DNA of 64,000 bases from Heterostelium album PN500 (taxonomy: Eukaryota > Evosea > Eumycetozoa > Acytosteliales > Acytosteliaceae), in the NCBI RefSeq assembly GCF_000004825.1, contig NW_008805070.1:434001-498000 (forward strand). Reading direction: 5' to 3'. Below the pieces are notes generated by a model. It saw nothing but the letters and a program-made list of their open reading frames with translations, was not told the origin of the DNA and searched no databases. A program made the position numbers and the translations under genes. Of this stretch, positions 53,863 through 63,478 are shown piece by piece. The number at the start of each line of letters is the position of its first letter. The first letter of the stretch is position 1.

Positions 53863-55054
53863 ATTGTAGAAAATAATAAAATAAATTTCGAATTCATTCT
53901 ATGTAGATAAATTTTTATATCTTGTTTTCATTTTTTGTTAAAAAAAAAAAAAGGTGGGGCTACAATTTTAAAATATACACATGATTGATTCACAGCAAAT
54001 CTTTAATAAAATTAAAAAGTTTAATTTGTATTATTTATAAAAATTTAAAATAATCAAATTATAGATATTAATGATTTTTTTATCCTTGTATTTCTTATCT
54101 ACTTAACTACATAGAAGTGAAGTTCAAGAATATATCTACTGTATTTTAATGAGCAAAAGCTATTTGGAGATAAAGTTTGATTCCACATAAGACAACGACA
54201 TGTGTAATTTTTCGCTGTTTTAATTGGTAAAAAGGGAATTGAAAAGAAGATCAATTTCTTTATTTTTTAAAAACAATATTTAGAACCATTGATTCAAATA
54301 AAATATTGATAATATACAGCAGAAATGTTTGAGTACAATTAGTATCAATTTAAATGATAGATGAACCGTTCCAACTTGACACTTTCGAAAGTTAAGTCAA
54401 TCACACTTCTAAATGGACATTCTATGACCAAACAACAACTATTTTTGAAAGGAATAAATAAATCCAGATTCTGTATCTCCATATATTCAGCTTGCAAATA
54501 CACTATCTGGAGATAAAATTATCTTTTTTTTAAAGGCACTCATGTTAGATGATTCAGAGATATCGTTGTACAAAATAATTGGATAGACTCTTTTGGACAA
54601 TAAAAAAACTCTTACACCTCGAAATTGTGATCAGTTGACAAGAAGAGAGCTCCTACGATTAGCAAAAACTAGATAAATAAAATCTTTTAACATATAAAGA
54701 ATAAATAATATTTAAGTTAAAGTTAAATGAACGCATTCTTTTAAACAAAATTATATTTGAGAATTATGGAGATATCAATACTTCAATGGAGATGTATCTA
54801 TTCGCCTAGCTCCACACAAGAAGAGATTTGATTTGATCTTAAAATACACCTTCTTTGGAATTCCAAAGACATTATACTAAATCTAGAAAATTGAAGAGCT
54901 ACTCACACCAATTCTAGTTTCTCTGGCAATATTAATTAACACTTAAAACATAAAGAAACTTAACCTTAACAAATCAAATAAAGTATTCATTATTGTTGTT
55001 TGTTTAAAATTTAATAAAAAAGATATATATAAATAAATTGCTCAGATAAATAAA
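53863..55054. other. Intergenic region with possible decayed coding
   Basis: About 1.2 kb. From about 54100 to 54950 base composition is richer in C and G than typical spacer. On the minus strand near 54780-54880 a short frame reads FGIPKKVYFKIKSN then RRIDTSPLKY before a stop, which looks like decayed coding sequence of an unrecognised family. Confidence 0.35.
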
Positions 55055-55099
55055 GCTTATATTTATTAATATTAAAAATAAAAAGTATTTACAATTAAT

Positions 55100-56038
55100 T
55101 TATTTACAAGTATTAAATATTTTTTTGAAACAGGTAGCAACCAGCAAGATTAAAAACTTTTGAATTGGGACAAGAAAACCTTTTCTGGTTGTACCTGGAG
55201 AAAGGAATGGCAGACATACATATCGTGATGAGGATGGAGTTGTGATCGAAATAAAGGAATGGAATGGCATAGAAATGAGAGACAAACTGAATAGAAACGA
55301 GAAGAAACCGGCAGAGTGACGAGAGGAAACCAGCATAACGACGAGAGGAAACAGGCAGAGTGACGAGAGGAAACCAGCATAACTACGAGAGGCAACTGGC
55401 ATAGAAACGAGAGGAAACCGAAATAACGACGAGAGGAAACCGGCATAGCAACGAGAGGCAACCGGCATAGCAACGAGAGGCAACCGGCATAGCAACGAGA
55501 GGCAACCATTATAGCAGGTACCGAGAGCGAAACCAGCATACACTACAGGAGGCAACAGGCATAGTGACGAGAGGCAACCGGCATAGTGGGAGAGGAAACC
55601 GCATAGTGACGAGAGGCCAACCGCATAGTGACGAGAGGCAACCGGCTTAGTGACTAAGGCATAGTGACGAGAGGAAACCAGCATAGTGACGAGAGGCAAC
55701 CAGCATAGTGACGAGAGGAAACCGGCTTAGTGACGAAAAGGCACCAGCATAACTACGAAAGGAAACCGGCATAATGACAAAGGCAACCGACTACTACGAA
55801 AGGAACCAGTATAGCACCGAGGAAACCGGCTTAGCAAAGAGAGGAAATCAGCATAACTACGAGAGGAAACCGGAATAGCAACGAGGGATCACTCATAGTA
55901 AGGACTTGGAAAAGAAGAAAGAGATAAAAGGAGATAAACAAAGAGTTAGTAAAACAAAGATATAAATTAGTTAAAGTTATAATTAATAGTTATTACTTAC
56001 AAAATTATTTGTATTTGAAAAATAATGAAAAATGACAT
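55100..56038 (-). CDS. Candidate 22-residue-repeat protein, left copy
   Basis: A 199-residue open frame (55699-55100) reads repeats of the type ASRHYAGCLSSLC with period 22 residues, then a non-repeat tail ending FLILLVATCFKKIFNTCK. Upstream, 56038-56001 encodes a hydrophobic start (MSFFIIFQIQII) ending at GTAAGT, as in the right copy. The acceptor that works in the right copy leads to an early stop here, so this copy may be decayed or may use another acceptor. The sequence is hydrophobic with regular Cys, Arg and Ser. No family is recognised. That it is a protein at all is inferred from the open frames. Confidence 0.35.
55262..55890. repeat. 22-bp minisatellite array, left
   Basis: About 28 imperfect units of the type catagtgacgagaggcaac plus three bases. 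Units vary between gaggcaacc and gaggaaacc and between agtgac, aactac and agcaac. Confidence 0.95.
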
Positions 56039-56330
56039 TGTGAATGAAATTTTAGGTTTATATAGTGTTAAATTTGATTCGTTTACTTACAGTTTGAACT
56101 CAAAATTGGCGGCAACCGTTAAGCGCCAATTAAAAGTATGAATTAATATTCAAATTTGAAATATAAATATTAAAATTAATTAAATAATTCATTTTATTAT
56201 AATATAATATTCAAAAATAAAAAAAACAGGCAATCATTACCAATGAAGAAACAACAAGCATAATTTTCAATTTTATTAATTTATTGAATTTGCAACACCC
56301 CACTTTTATTTGACAAGTTCATCTTTTTTT

Positions 56331-58052
56331 TTTTTTTGCAATTTTGATTTTTTTTTTTTTTTGATTCAAATAATTGAAGAATTGTAAAAGATATGATATT
56401 CTTGATTACTTAAATCAAAAATGTTATCTATCACTTTACAATTATCACTATGAGAGAATTTAATTAGTGATAATAGAGTTTACAATTAGTTTTTATTTGT
56501 ATCAACTAATAAAAATATATAAAAAGTTTATTTAAAATACAGATATAGTAAACTATAATTATTTATTTAAATTTTAAGTTTATATTGTATAATTATAATA
56601 GATTGGTAAAATCTGTCCTATTACAACTCAAAAGGAATTCTTACTATATTCGGCGAATAGAAGTGATTTGTCTCGATAATTAAATGATCAAAGAATTTAA
56701 AATAAAATGAATTTACATATAGTGGTGATCGACTTCAAATGAAGCACTATCAATTCTATCTTGATACTCTAAATTTGTTTAAAACATTATCTTATCTGTA
56801 TTACTTTATTTTTATTATCGTTATCAAAAGATTGTTTTATTCTCATTCATCTAACGATTACTATTATTATTTCTGTTATTATTTTAAGTTGAGTTAAGAG
56901 TGAAACTATAATTTACTAAAAGAAAATTTATTTAAATATTGTAAAAAAAACAAAAATAAATGATATAGTTAAAGTTTTTTTCTTTCATTTTTTGTTTTTT
57001 TCACAATATTTAAATAAATTTTCTTTTTATACCTTTAAATATGATTGACTAATAAATTGATTATAAAATAAAACATTTAAAAGATTTAAATCAAAATTAT
57101 TTAGTTCAACATAAAAGAATGAATACTAAATTACTATAATATTTACTTATTTTATTGTTTCATTAAATAGTTATTACAAGTTGATATTTAAAAATAAAAC
57201 AAAGTATATCACTACAATAGGATATAAATAGATTAATTTTAATTATTTATTTAAAAGTGACACAATTTAATTGATTTGATTCACCATTTATTGATTTATT
57301 GGAATTGAATGACAATGTCAAGTGTGGGTGTTCTGCGCTGATTTTGAGTTTTTTTTATTTTTTTGCCAATCAAAAAAACATCAACCAAACTTTTAAATTA
57401 AGACATCTATATATTTAAATATTATTCTTTTTAATTGAGAGTATCGGATAAAAAGACGTTAATTATTTTCAAAATTTGGCGGTTTCTTATTTTTATTGAT
57501 TATTTTTAAATCTAATTTAAATATTTATATACTAGTAAATACTATTAATATCGAAATTTTGCTTTTCAATATAAACAAATTTCTATCAAATATAGTTTTA
57601 GATAGTGATCGTTGATAATAATAAAGAGACTGTTGATTTCTCATTTACTATGTTTATTAAAAATAAGAAATAAATTTATTTAAACATATTTTATTTCCAT
57701 TTTCATTTTGTTATTGAATTGTTTGTCGTATAATTGTTGTTTTGCAACTAATGCAATTGAAAGTGTTGAATAAAACATATGTTGAGTGAAACCTTTTGAA
57801 TAAACAAAGGAAATAATATCAGAATCATATCTGTGTCCCTATACAATCAAAAACAATACTGTATTGAGAAAAAAAAAAAAAATTAAAAAATATATTGGGT
57901 GAAAAATTTCAAAATAAATTAGTATTCTTAAATTACTTATATACATATATAGATATTATAAATTTAGATATTAGCTTTTAAATCGTTTTTATATCATAAT
58001 TAAAATACACACTCATAAATATATTTCATTATTTTTATAAATTAAATCAATC
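56331..58052. other. AT-rich gene-free stretch with a hairpin
   Basis: About 1.7 kb of very AT-rich DNA. It holds the 39-bp inverted repeat at 56918-57027 and an E2F-like TTTGGCGG near 57474. No coding frame was recognised. Confidence 0.5.
56918..57027. repeat. 39-bp near-perfect inverted repeat (hairpin)
   Basis: The arm at 56918-56956 pairs with 56989-57027 at 38 of 39 positions, with a 32-base loop. Sequence is AT-rich (AAAAGAAAATTTATTTAAAT in the left arm). Confidence 0.9.
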
Positions 58053-58456
58053 ATGCATATGTCACAACAACTTAAATATCAAATAGATAATTTTCCAATT
58101 ACCAGCTATTCATGGGAATTAGTTGGTATTTATTTCGAAAAGAAAGCTGAGCTCGAAGTTGAAGAAGATCGAATGAGTTTCTTTTATTACTTTATCCATG
58201 AATTCGTACGAGAAATGAAGGAATTCGAAGATACAACAGCAGCAACCCACAACAACAACCACAACAAGATAATAATATAGTTAATTATAAGTCGCTCGAG
58301 GAAGTTATCCAAAGCTTTCCAGTCTCAAGTTTATCATTGGATTTAGTAACAGTTTACAACCAAAAGAAACTGCAGATTAAAGATGAGTCAGATCGAAATC
58401 TGTTCCTTTTGTACTTTTCCAAAGAAAGATCAAGAATAAGAAGAGAACAAAAGCAA

Positions 58457-58521
<65 letters not shown>

Positions 58522-58915
58522 ACAACAGCAACAGCAACATCAGCAACAACAGCAACAGCAACATCAGCAACAACAGCAACAGCAACAACAGCAACAGCAA
58601 CAAAAAACAGTTAGTCAAAAAGAAAGCAACAAAAACACATATCAATTTAAACAACCCACAATTAATAATAAAAAAGATAATAAAAACAACAACAACAACA
58701 ACAATCAGAACGAAAATGACAATTTTAATTCGAGAAACAAAAACAATAATAACCCTAAATCAACAGGAAATCAATCAACTTATCAATTTAGAATTCCAAC
58801 AAATCAAATTAAAATAGAATACAATAATAATAACAACATTATTAACAATATCAAAAACAAAACAAAACCAAATAATAATACTTATCAATTTAGAATACCA
58901 AGCAATCAAAAGTAA
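58053..58915 (+). CDS. Poly-Q protein with duplicated small domain and internal frame break
   Basis: The first frame (58053-58280, 75 residues) reads FPITSYSWELVGIYFEKKAE and DRMSFFYYFIHEFVREMKE. The second (in frame from about 58220 to 58915) reads the related unit FPVSSLSLDLVTVYNQKK then SDRNLFLLYFSKERSRIRRE. They are clearly two copies of one roughly 50-residue helical domain. The join lies in a CAA-rich stretch near 58235-58260, where the frame shifts by a net one base. A large poly-Q tract (58452-58606) follows. Then comes an Asn-rich tail with three TYQF[KR] motifs (TYQFKQP, TYQFRIP, TYQFRIP) ending SNQK. I do not recognise the domain. No intron can explain the shift, so this is a recent pseudogene or an assembly error. 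It lies between the inverted repeats. Confidence 0.6.
58452..58606. repeat. CAG/CAA (poly-Q) tract
   Basis: About 155 bases of CAACAG-type codons with a few CAT interruptions, in frame as glutamine. Confidence 0.97.
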
Positions 58916-59040
58916 ATAATAATAATAATAACAGGATGGAGTGGTGGTCTCTGTTATTGGGATAGTAATTGCTAGTCGTCTCTTGAACTTTGGGAGAATG
59001 GGTGGGCAAGGTAATCAATGGTAGAGATGTCTGGATACTA

Positions 59041-59545
59041 GGTTCTGCGTTTGGTGGTTCTGGTGCTGGTACTGGTCGATGCATGGGTGGCAGGGTGGGC
59101 ACGATCGAAGGATCGTTGTACAGGTAATATATTATTTATTTTTTTATTATTTTTATTATTTATTTATTTACAATTTTCTTTATATATTACTATCATATTT
59201 GTATATTATATATATAATAGTAGATCAATCTTAAAAGAGTCTGGTTCTTTGGTCATGGTCTTGGCTATATGGTGGTGGTACTGGTCGTTGTATGGGTGGC
59301 AGGGTGGGCACGATCGAAGGATCGTTGAAAAGGTAATATGTTATTATTAATTTATTTATTTATATTTATGTATTTAAAATGTTGTTTTTTTATTAATATT
59401 ATATTTGTATTCTATGTAAAAAAGTAGATCAATTTTAAAAGAGTCTGGTTTCTTTGGTCATGGTCTTGGCTATATGGTGGTGGTACTGGTCGTTGCATGG
59501 GCGGCAGGGTGGGCACGGCCGAAGGATCTTTGAAAAGGTAATATA
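59041..59545. repeat. Three tandem 206-bp units with exon-like blocks
   Basis: Units end near 59122, 59332 and 59537. Each has a G-rich block (ATGGGTGGCAGGGTGGGCAC) ending just before GTAATAT and separated by AT-rich spacers that end in AG. Units 2 and 3 share about 112 bases (59221-59332 and 59425-59537). Units 1 and 2 contain a perfect stem ACGATC-GAAG-GATCGT at 59101-59116 and 59310-59325; unit 3 has lost it. A decayed fourth spacer follows to about 59630. Confidence 0.85.
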
Positions 59546-59859
59546 TTATTATTAATTTATTTTTCTTATTTATTTTCAATGTTGTTAATTTATTAATATC
59601 ATATTTGTATACTATATATAAATAATATAAAGTGAAATTCAGGTTAACAAAGCTCTAGGTTTTTTTGTAGGTCTATTAAATAATTTATAAACGAATTCAT
59701 TTTATTTATATTTAATTTTAATTATTCTTGTATTCATTATTTATTTATTTATTTATTTATTATTTGTTTCTATCATTCATTAATACTAACAACTGACTAC
59801 TTTGTTTTTTTTTATTCTATTTTCCAAATATCAATCAAGCTATTCCAAGTGATCCATTT

Positions 59860-60600
59860 CAATGGGTTCGTCCTTTTTTTTTCTTTCCAGGGTCTGGGAT
59901 AACTGGGTGTCATTGCTTGTGATCCTTGCCTCTCTTATCAAGCGTGACGGCATGTCTCGATCAGTGAACCCACTGATGAGAGCCTAGTTATTAGAGAAAC
60001 CTGGCGACCTGTACACCCGACCCGCCAGTTGGGGAGATTGTTGTGAGCGGTTGCCTGTGGACGGACGAAGTTGGGATGAGCGCACTTGCTTGCAGGTGGT
60101 CTTGCACATGGTAACCTCTGTGTTGATCTACAGGATGCATGGCACTGGGTCGATGGTAGGGAAACCTCCAACACATGTTACGGCTTCATATAGTCTGAAA
60201 GCAGGTGATACATACGCTGCTAGTCTGTCGCATCTTCGGGTGTGGCGACACAGAGCAGATGGAGGCGACATTCTCTGTACAGAAGGCAACGCCACAGCTA
60301 TCACTTTCTTTGTTGCCTCTTCGAAGTTGTTTTATTTGCTTCGGCTTCTAACTCCGCTGTCGATTAGGAACTACAACAATTAAAGATGCTGCCGATGGTT
60401 TGTGGCAATAAATCCATCGGGGTCTCTAGGTGCCAGTAGACTCCACCTCCACGTGGTTGGCACCGGAAACTCATGGATCGATAAGATTTAAAAAAATTTT
60501 TTTTTTTTTTATATAGTAAAATATGTTTAAAATTAAAAAATATTTTCTTATTGATCCATGAGGCTGAGAGAGTCTAAATTTTAATCTTTGCAGCTTTCGA
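59860..60600. other. GC-rich island with several inverted repeats
   Basis: It opens after a pyrimidine tract and CAG at 59890 and stays GC-rich to about 60480. Inverted repeats: CCGATGG at 60392-60398 with CCATCGG at 60414-60420; GGTGCCA at 60429-60435 with TGGCACC at 60458-60464; and 60470-60486 with 60546-60562 (16 of 17 bases) around an A/T-run loop. The open frames here (for example 60051-60383) have no recognisable motif. A structured RNA gene or remnant of a mobile element is possible. Confidence 0.55.
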
Positions 60601-61320
60601 TCGATCGATGTTAACATTGATCTTGGATCACCCACACTTCACCCACCACACTCACACTCGCCACAGCACAACTCAACTCAAAAAAATTTTTTCACATTTT
60701 TTTTTTTTTTTCACATTTTTTTTTTTTCACTTTTCTTTTTTCACTTTTTTTTTGCCACCAAAGTCAAACACCACACATAATTAATTATTTAATTAAAGTA
60801 ATTCGAATTGATCAAGCAACAATCAATCTATTTATTATAACATTTATTCATATTTATATATTTCTAATTAATTAGCACACCAACAAATTTGAATTTATTT
60901 ATCGCATTTATTATAATAGATATAAAGAATAACAATTTATTTATTCATTTTTTTTATTTTTGTATTTTTTTTTACTTCTTATTAACAAGTTCTTATATAT
61001 ACTATTATAAATGTATTTAAATTTAGTCATTAATACAGATATTTAAAATGTTGTAGATTGTATTGCATTTTTGTTTGTTTTTTTTTTATTTTTATAACAA
61101 GTTACTTTGTTAACTCTTATTTTTTAAATAAAGGTAAGCCAATCTATAGATTACCACTGCGAGTTCTGTTTCAATTGCAAGTTAATTTATTTATTTATTA
61201 TTATTATTAATCTTTAGGAAAGAGATATTGATATTCTTATTGTTTATTATTATTATTTTATTAATCTTTGAAAAGATATTAATATTCTTTTTTATAATTA
61301 TTATTTTATCAATAAGTTAG
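60601..61320. other. AT-rich stretch with pyrimidine and T runs
   Basis: Begins with a CGATCGATCG palindrome at 60599-60608 and a CAC-rich patch (60630-60670). T-run repeats of CACTTTT/CACATTTT type follow (60690-60750), then very AT-rich DNA. No gene was recognised. Confidence 0.45.
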
Positions 61321-61631
61321 GTTATTGAACAATCTTAGTAGTAGTACTTCAAATTCACTATGATCTTTGTAGTTACATGACCACCAGATCAACAACAACA
61401 ACAACAGCACCGACAATATAAATCACTTTAGTTTCGCAGACGATGACAACAACAACAACACTAGAATTTCTTCGTCTTCAGCTTCATCATCTTCACAACA
61501 TCACCAAACCACACTTGATATTGCTAGTAGTGGAGGAAACGACAGATACCATTCTCTCACCAGACTTGTTGTTCTCTGCCAATGATTCATTCGTCGCCTT
61601 AATTGATTTCGATCAAATTTTAAATAAATAA
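61321..61631 (+). pseudogene. C-terminal fragment of an unrecognised Asn/Ser-rich gene
   Basis: A coding-like frame runs from about 61370 (HDHQINNNNNSTDNINHFSF, then ADDD) to about 61552 (TLDIASSGGNDRYH). Coding then continues in another frame as ILSPDLLFSANDSFVALIDF up to a stop at 61629-61631. Composition fits a dictyostelid low-complexity protein end. Upstream scraps (NNLSSSTSNSL at 61327-61361) are also open. No start was found, so I take it as a decayed or truncated gene end. Confidence 0.35.
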
Positions 61632-61672
61632 TGTTGATAACTTTCAAATTCTTTATAATTATTTCTTTTATT

Positions 61673-62395
61673 AACTGAGTTGATTCCACTGAGTTGCCGG
61701 ACTTAGTTACCTGACTGAGTTACCTGACTCAGTTACCGGACTGAGTTGATGACTTAGTTGACTCAGTTACCGGACTGAGTTACCTGACTGAGTTACCTGA
61801 CTGAGTTACCTGACTGAGTTACCTGACTTAGTTACCTGACTCAGTTACCTGACTCATTTACCGGACTGAGTTGATGACTTAGTTGACTCAGTTACCAGAC
61901 TGAGTTACCTGACGGAGTTACCGGACTGAGTTGATGACTTATTTGACTCAGTTACCTAACTGAGTTACCTGACGGAGTTACCGGACTGAGTTGATGACTT
62001 AGTTGACTAAGTTACCGGACTCAGTTGATGACTTAGTTGACTAAGTTACTGGACTCAGTTGATGACTTAGTTGACTAAGTTACTGGACTCAGTTGATGAC
62101 TCAGTTACCAGACTGAGTTACCGGTCTCAGTTAGTTACTGAACTAAGTTGACTCAGTTACCGACTGAGTAATGAGTTACCGGACTGAGTTGATGACTTAG
62201 TTGACTAAGTTACCGGACTCAGTTGATGACTTAGTTGACTAAGTTACCGGTCTCAGTTAGTTACTGAACTAAGTTGACTCAGTTACCGACTGAGTAATGA
62301 GTTACCGGACTGAGTTGATGACTTAGTTGACTCAGTTACCGGACTCAGTTGACCAGTTACCGGACTGAGTTGATGACTCAGTTGACTCAATAGCC
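61673..62395. repeat. Complex satellite rich in TGACTCA
   Basis: A 0.72-kb array built from short units such as ACTGAGTTACC and higher-order units of the type CCGGACTGAGTTGATGACTT. Both ACTGAGT and its complement ACTCAGT occur, so adjacent units can form 7-bp stems around TACCGG. TGACTCA occurs about ten times. Confidence 0.93.
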
Positions 62396-63186
62396 ATAAT
62401 TAGTTTCCCGAAGCTAGTGTATCCATCAACTCTACTACTAAGATACTGTTTTCTACAAATCTTAGCTTCGATCAACACTACAACTAATTTACCATCAACT
62501 CCATAACTAGGTTGCCGATGAACACGCCACTCTCAATTTCCATCTGCTCAACTACTCCTTACCATCAGTTTCATAAATCGATAAAATAAAATCAAAAGAT
62601 ATAATTATAAATGTAGTTTAAATTTTTATTTAAAGACTAAATTTGTGGAATCCAAACACTCATAAATGTTGAATTACTTGACCAGGAGCAGAATAGCAAA
62701 TGTCATTCCACCACCACTAATCCAAAAACATCATCTACCTCAACTCTATGAAATATTTCTGGTAATGAGTGGGTTTGGAGGTGTTGATGAATTATTTGTT
62801 GATCTAGTTGTTGTCAGTTGTGGTTCAGTTGGTAGTTGTATTTTATTTTCTAAATGTTTATATAAAATCTAGATTTTATTTGATGTCTGAGTAATTAAGA
62901 ATTATCTTAATTCGGAAACAACTGATTTAATTTAATTATAACAGTGAAGTGAAACCATTCAACCTATTTAATAATATGTTTCCCTTGTATTTCTATTAGT
63001 ATTAAATTGCTTTTATACATATAACAAAATATCAAAGAACAACGGAAAGAAATAGATATTCTATAATGAAACATTTTTAAAAATATAGACTCTAACAAAT
63101 ATACAACCTAGTTAACTATATAAAATGATAGCCAAAATAAACTGTTATTCTCTATTTTTATGAGTTTCTCTTAATTCTTAAGAATT
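62396..63186. other. AT-rich stretch with weak coding-like scraps
   Basis: Plus-strand frame 62425-62585 reads STTKILFSTNLSFDQHYN, then a stop, then INSITRLPMNTPLSISIC. On the minus strand 62865-62760 reads IQLPTEPQLTTTRSTNN up to a stop. Both resemble eroded dictyostelid coding sequence, but neither has a start or a family. Confidence 0.3.
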
Positions 63187-63384
63187 AAAAAAAGATGAAC
63201 TTGTCAAATAAAAGTGGGGTGTTGCAAATTCAATAAATTAATAAAATTGAAAATTATGCTTGTTGTTTCTTCATTGGTAATGATTGCCTGTTTTTTTTAT
63301 TTTTGAATATTATATTATAATAAAATGAATTATTTAATTAATTTTAATATTTATATTTCAAATTTGAATATTAATTCATACTTT

Positions 63385-63478
63385 TAATTGGCGCTTAACG
63401 GTTGCCGCCAATTTTGAGTTCAAACTGTAAGTAAACGAATCAAATTTAACACTATATAAACCTAAAATTTCATTCACA
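63385..63478 (+). promoter_or_regulatory. Promoter-like block of the repeat gene, right copy
   Basis: AATTGGCG and CGCCAATT form an 8-bp inverted repeat (63387-63412). A TATA box (ACTATATAAA, 63451-63460) follows. The same block is kept at 56105-56135 in the left copy. TATA lies only about 20 bases before the ATG at 63479, so transcription may start very near or after that ATG. Confidence 0.5.

Larger units (their letters stand above)
55055..56330 (-). repeat. Left copy of inverted segment carrying a 22-bp minisatellite gene
   Basis: This 1.28-kb segment is repeated in reverse orientation at 63187-63996. Read on the minus strand it holds, in order: an inner end (GATGAACTTGTCAAAT), an AATTGGCG/CGCCAATT inverted repeat, a TATA box, an ATG at 56038 and a GTAAGT donor after 38 nt. 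A pyrimidine tract with AG follows, then a 22-bp tandem array (about 55890 to 55262) and a unique tail to the outer end at 55055. The unique tail region is missing in the other copy. Confidence 0.88.

Noticed and set aside
59938-60383. Open frames in the GC-rich island as a LINE or other enzyme remnant
   Set aside because: No catalytic motif of reverse transcriptase, endonuclease or RNase H could be found in any frame.
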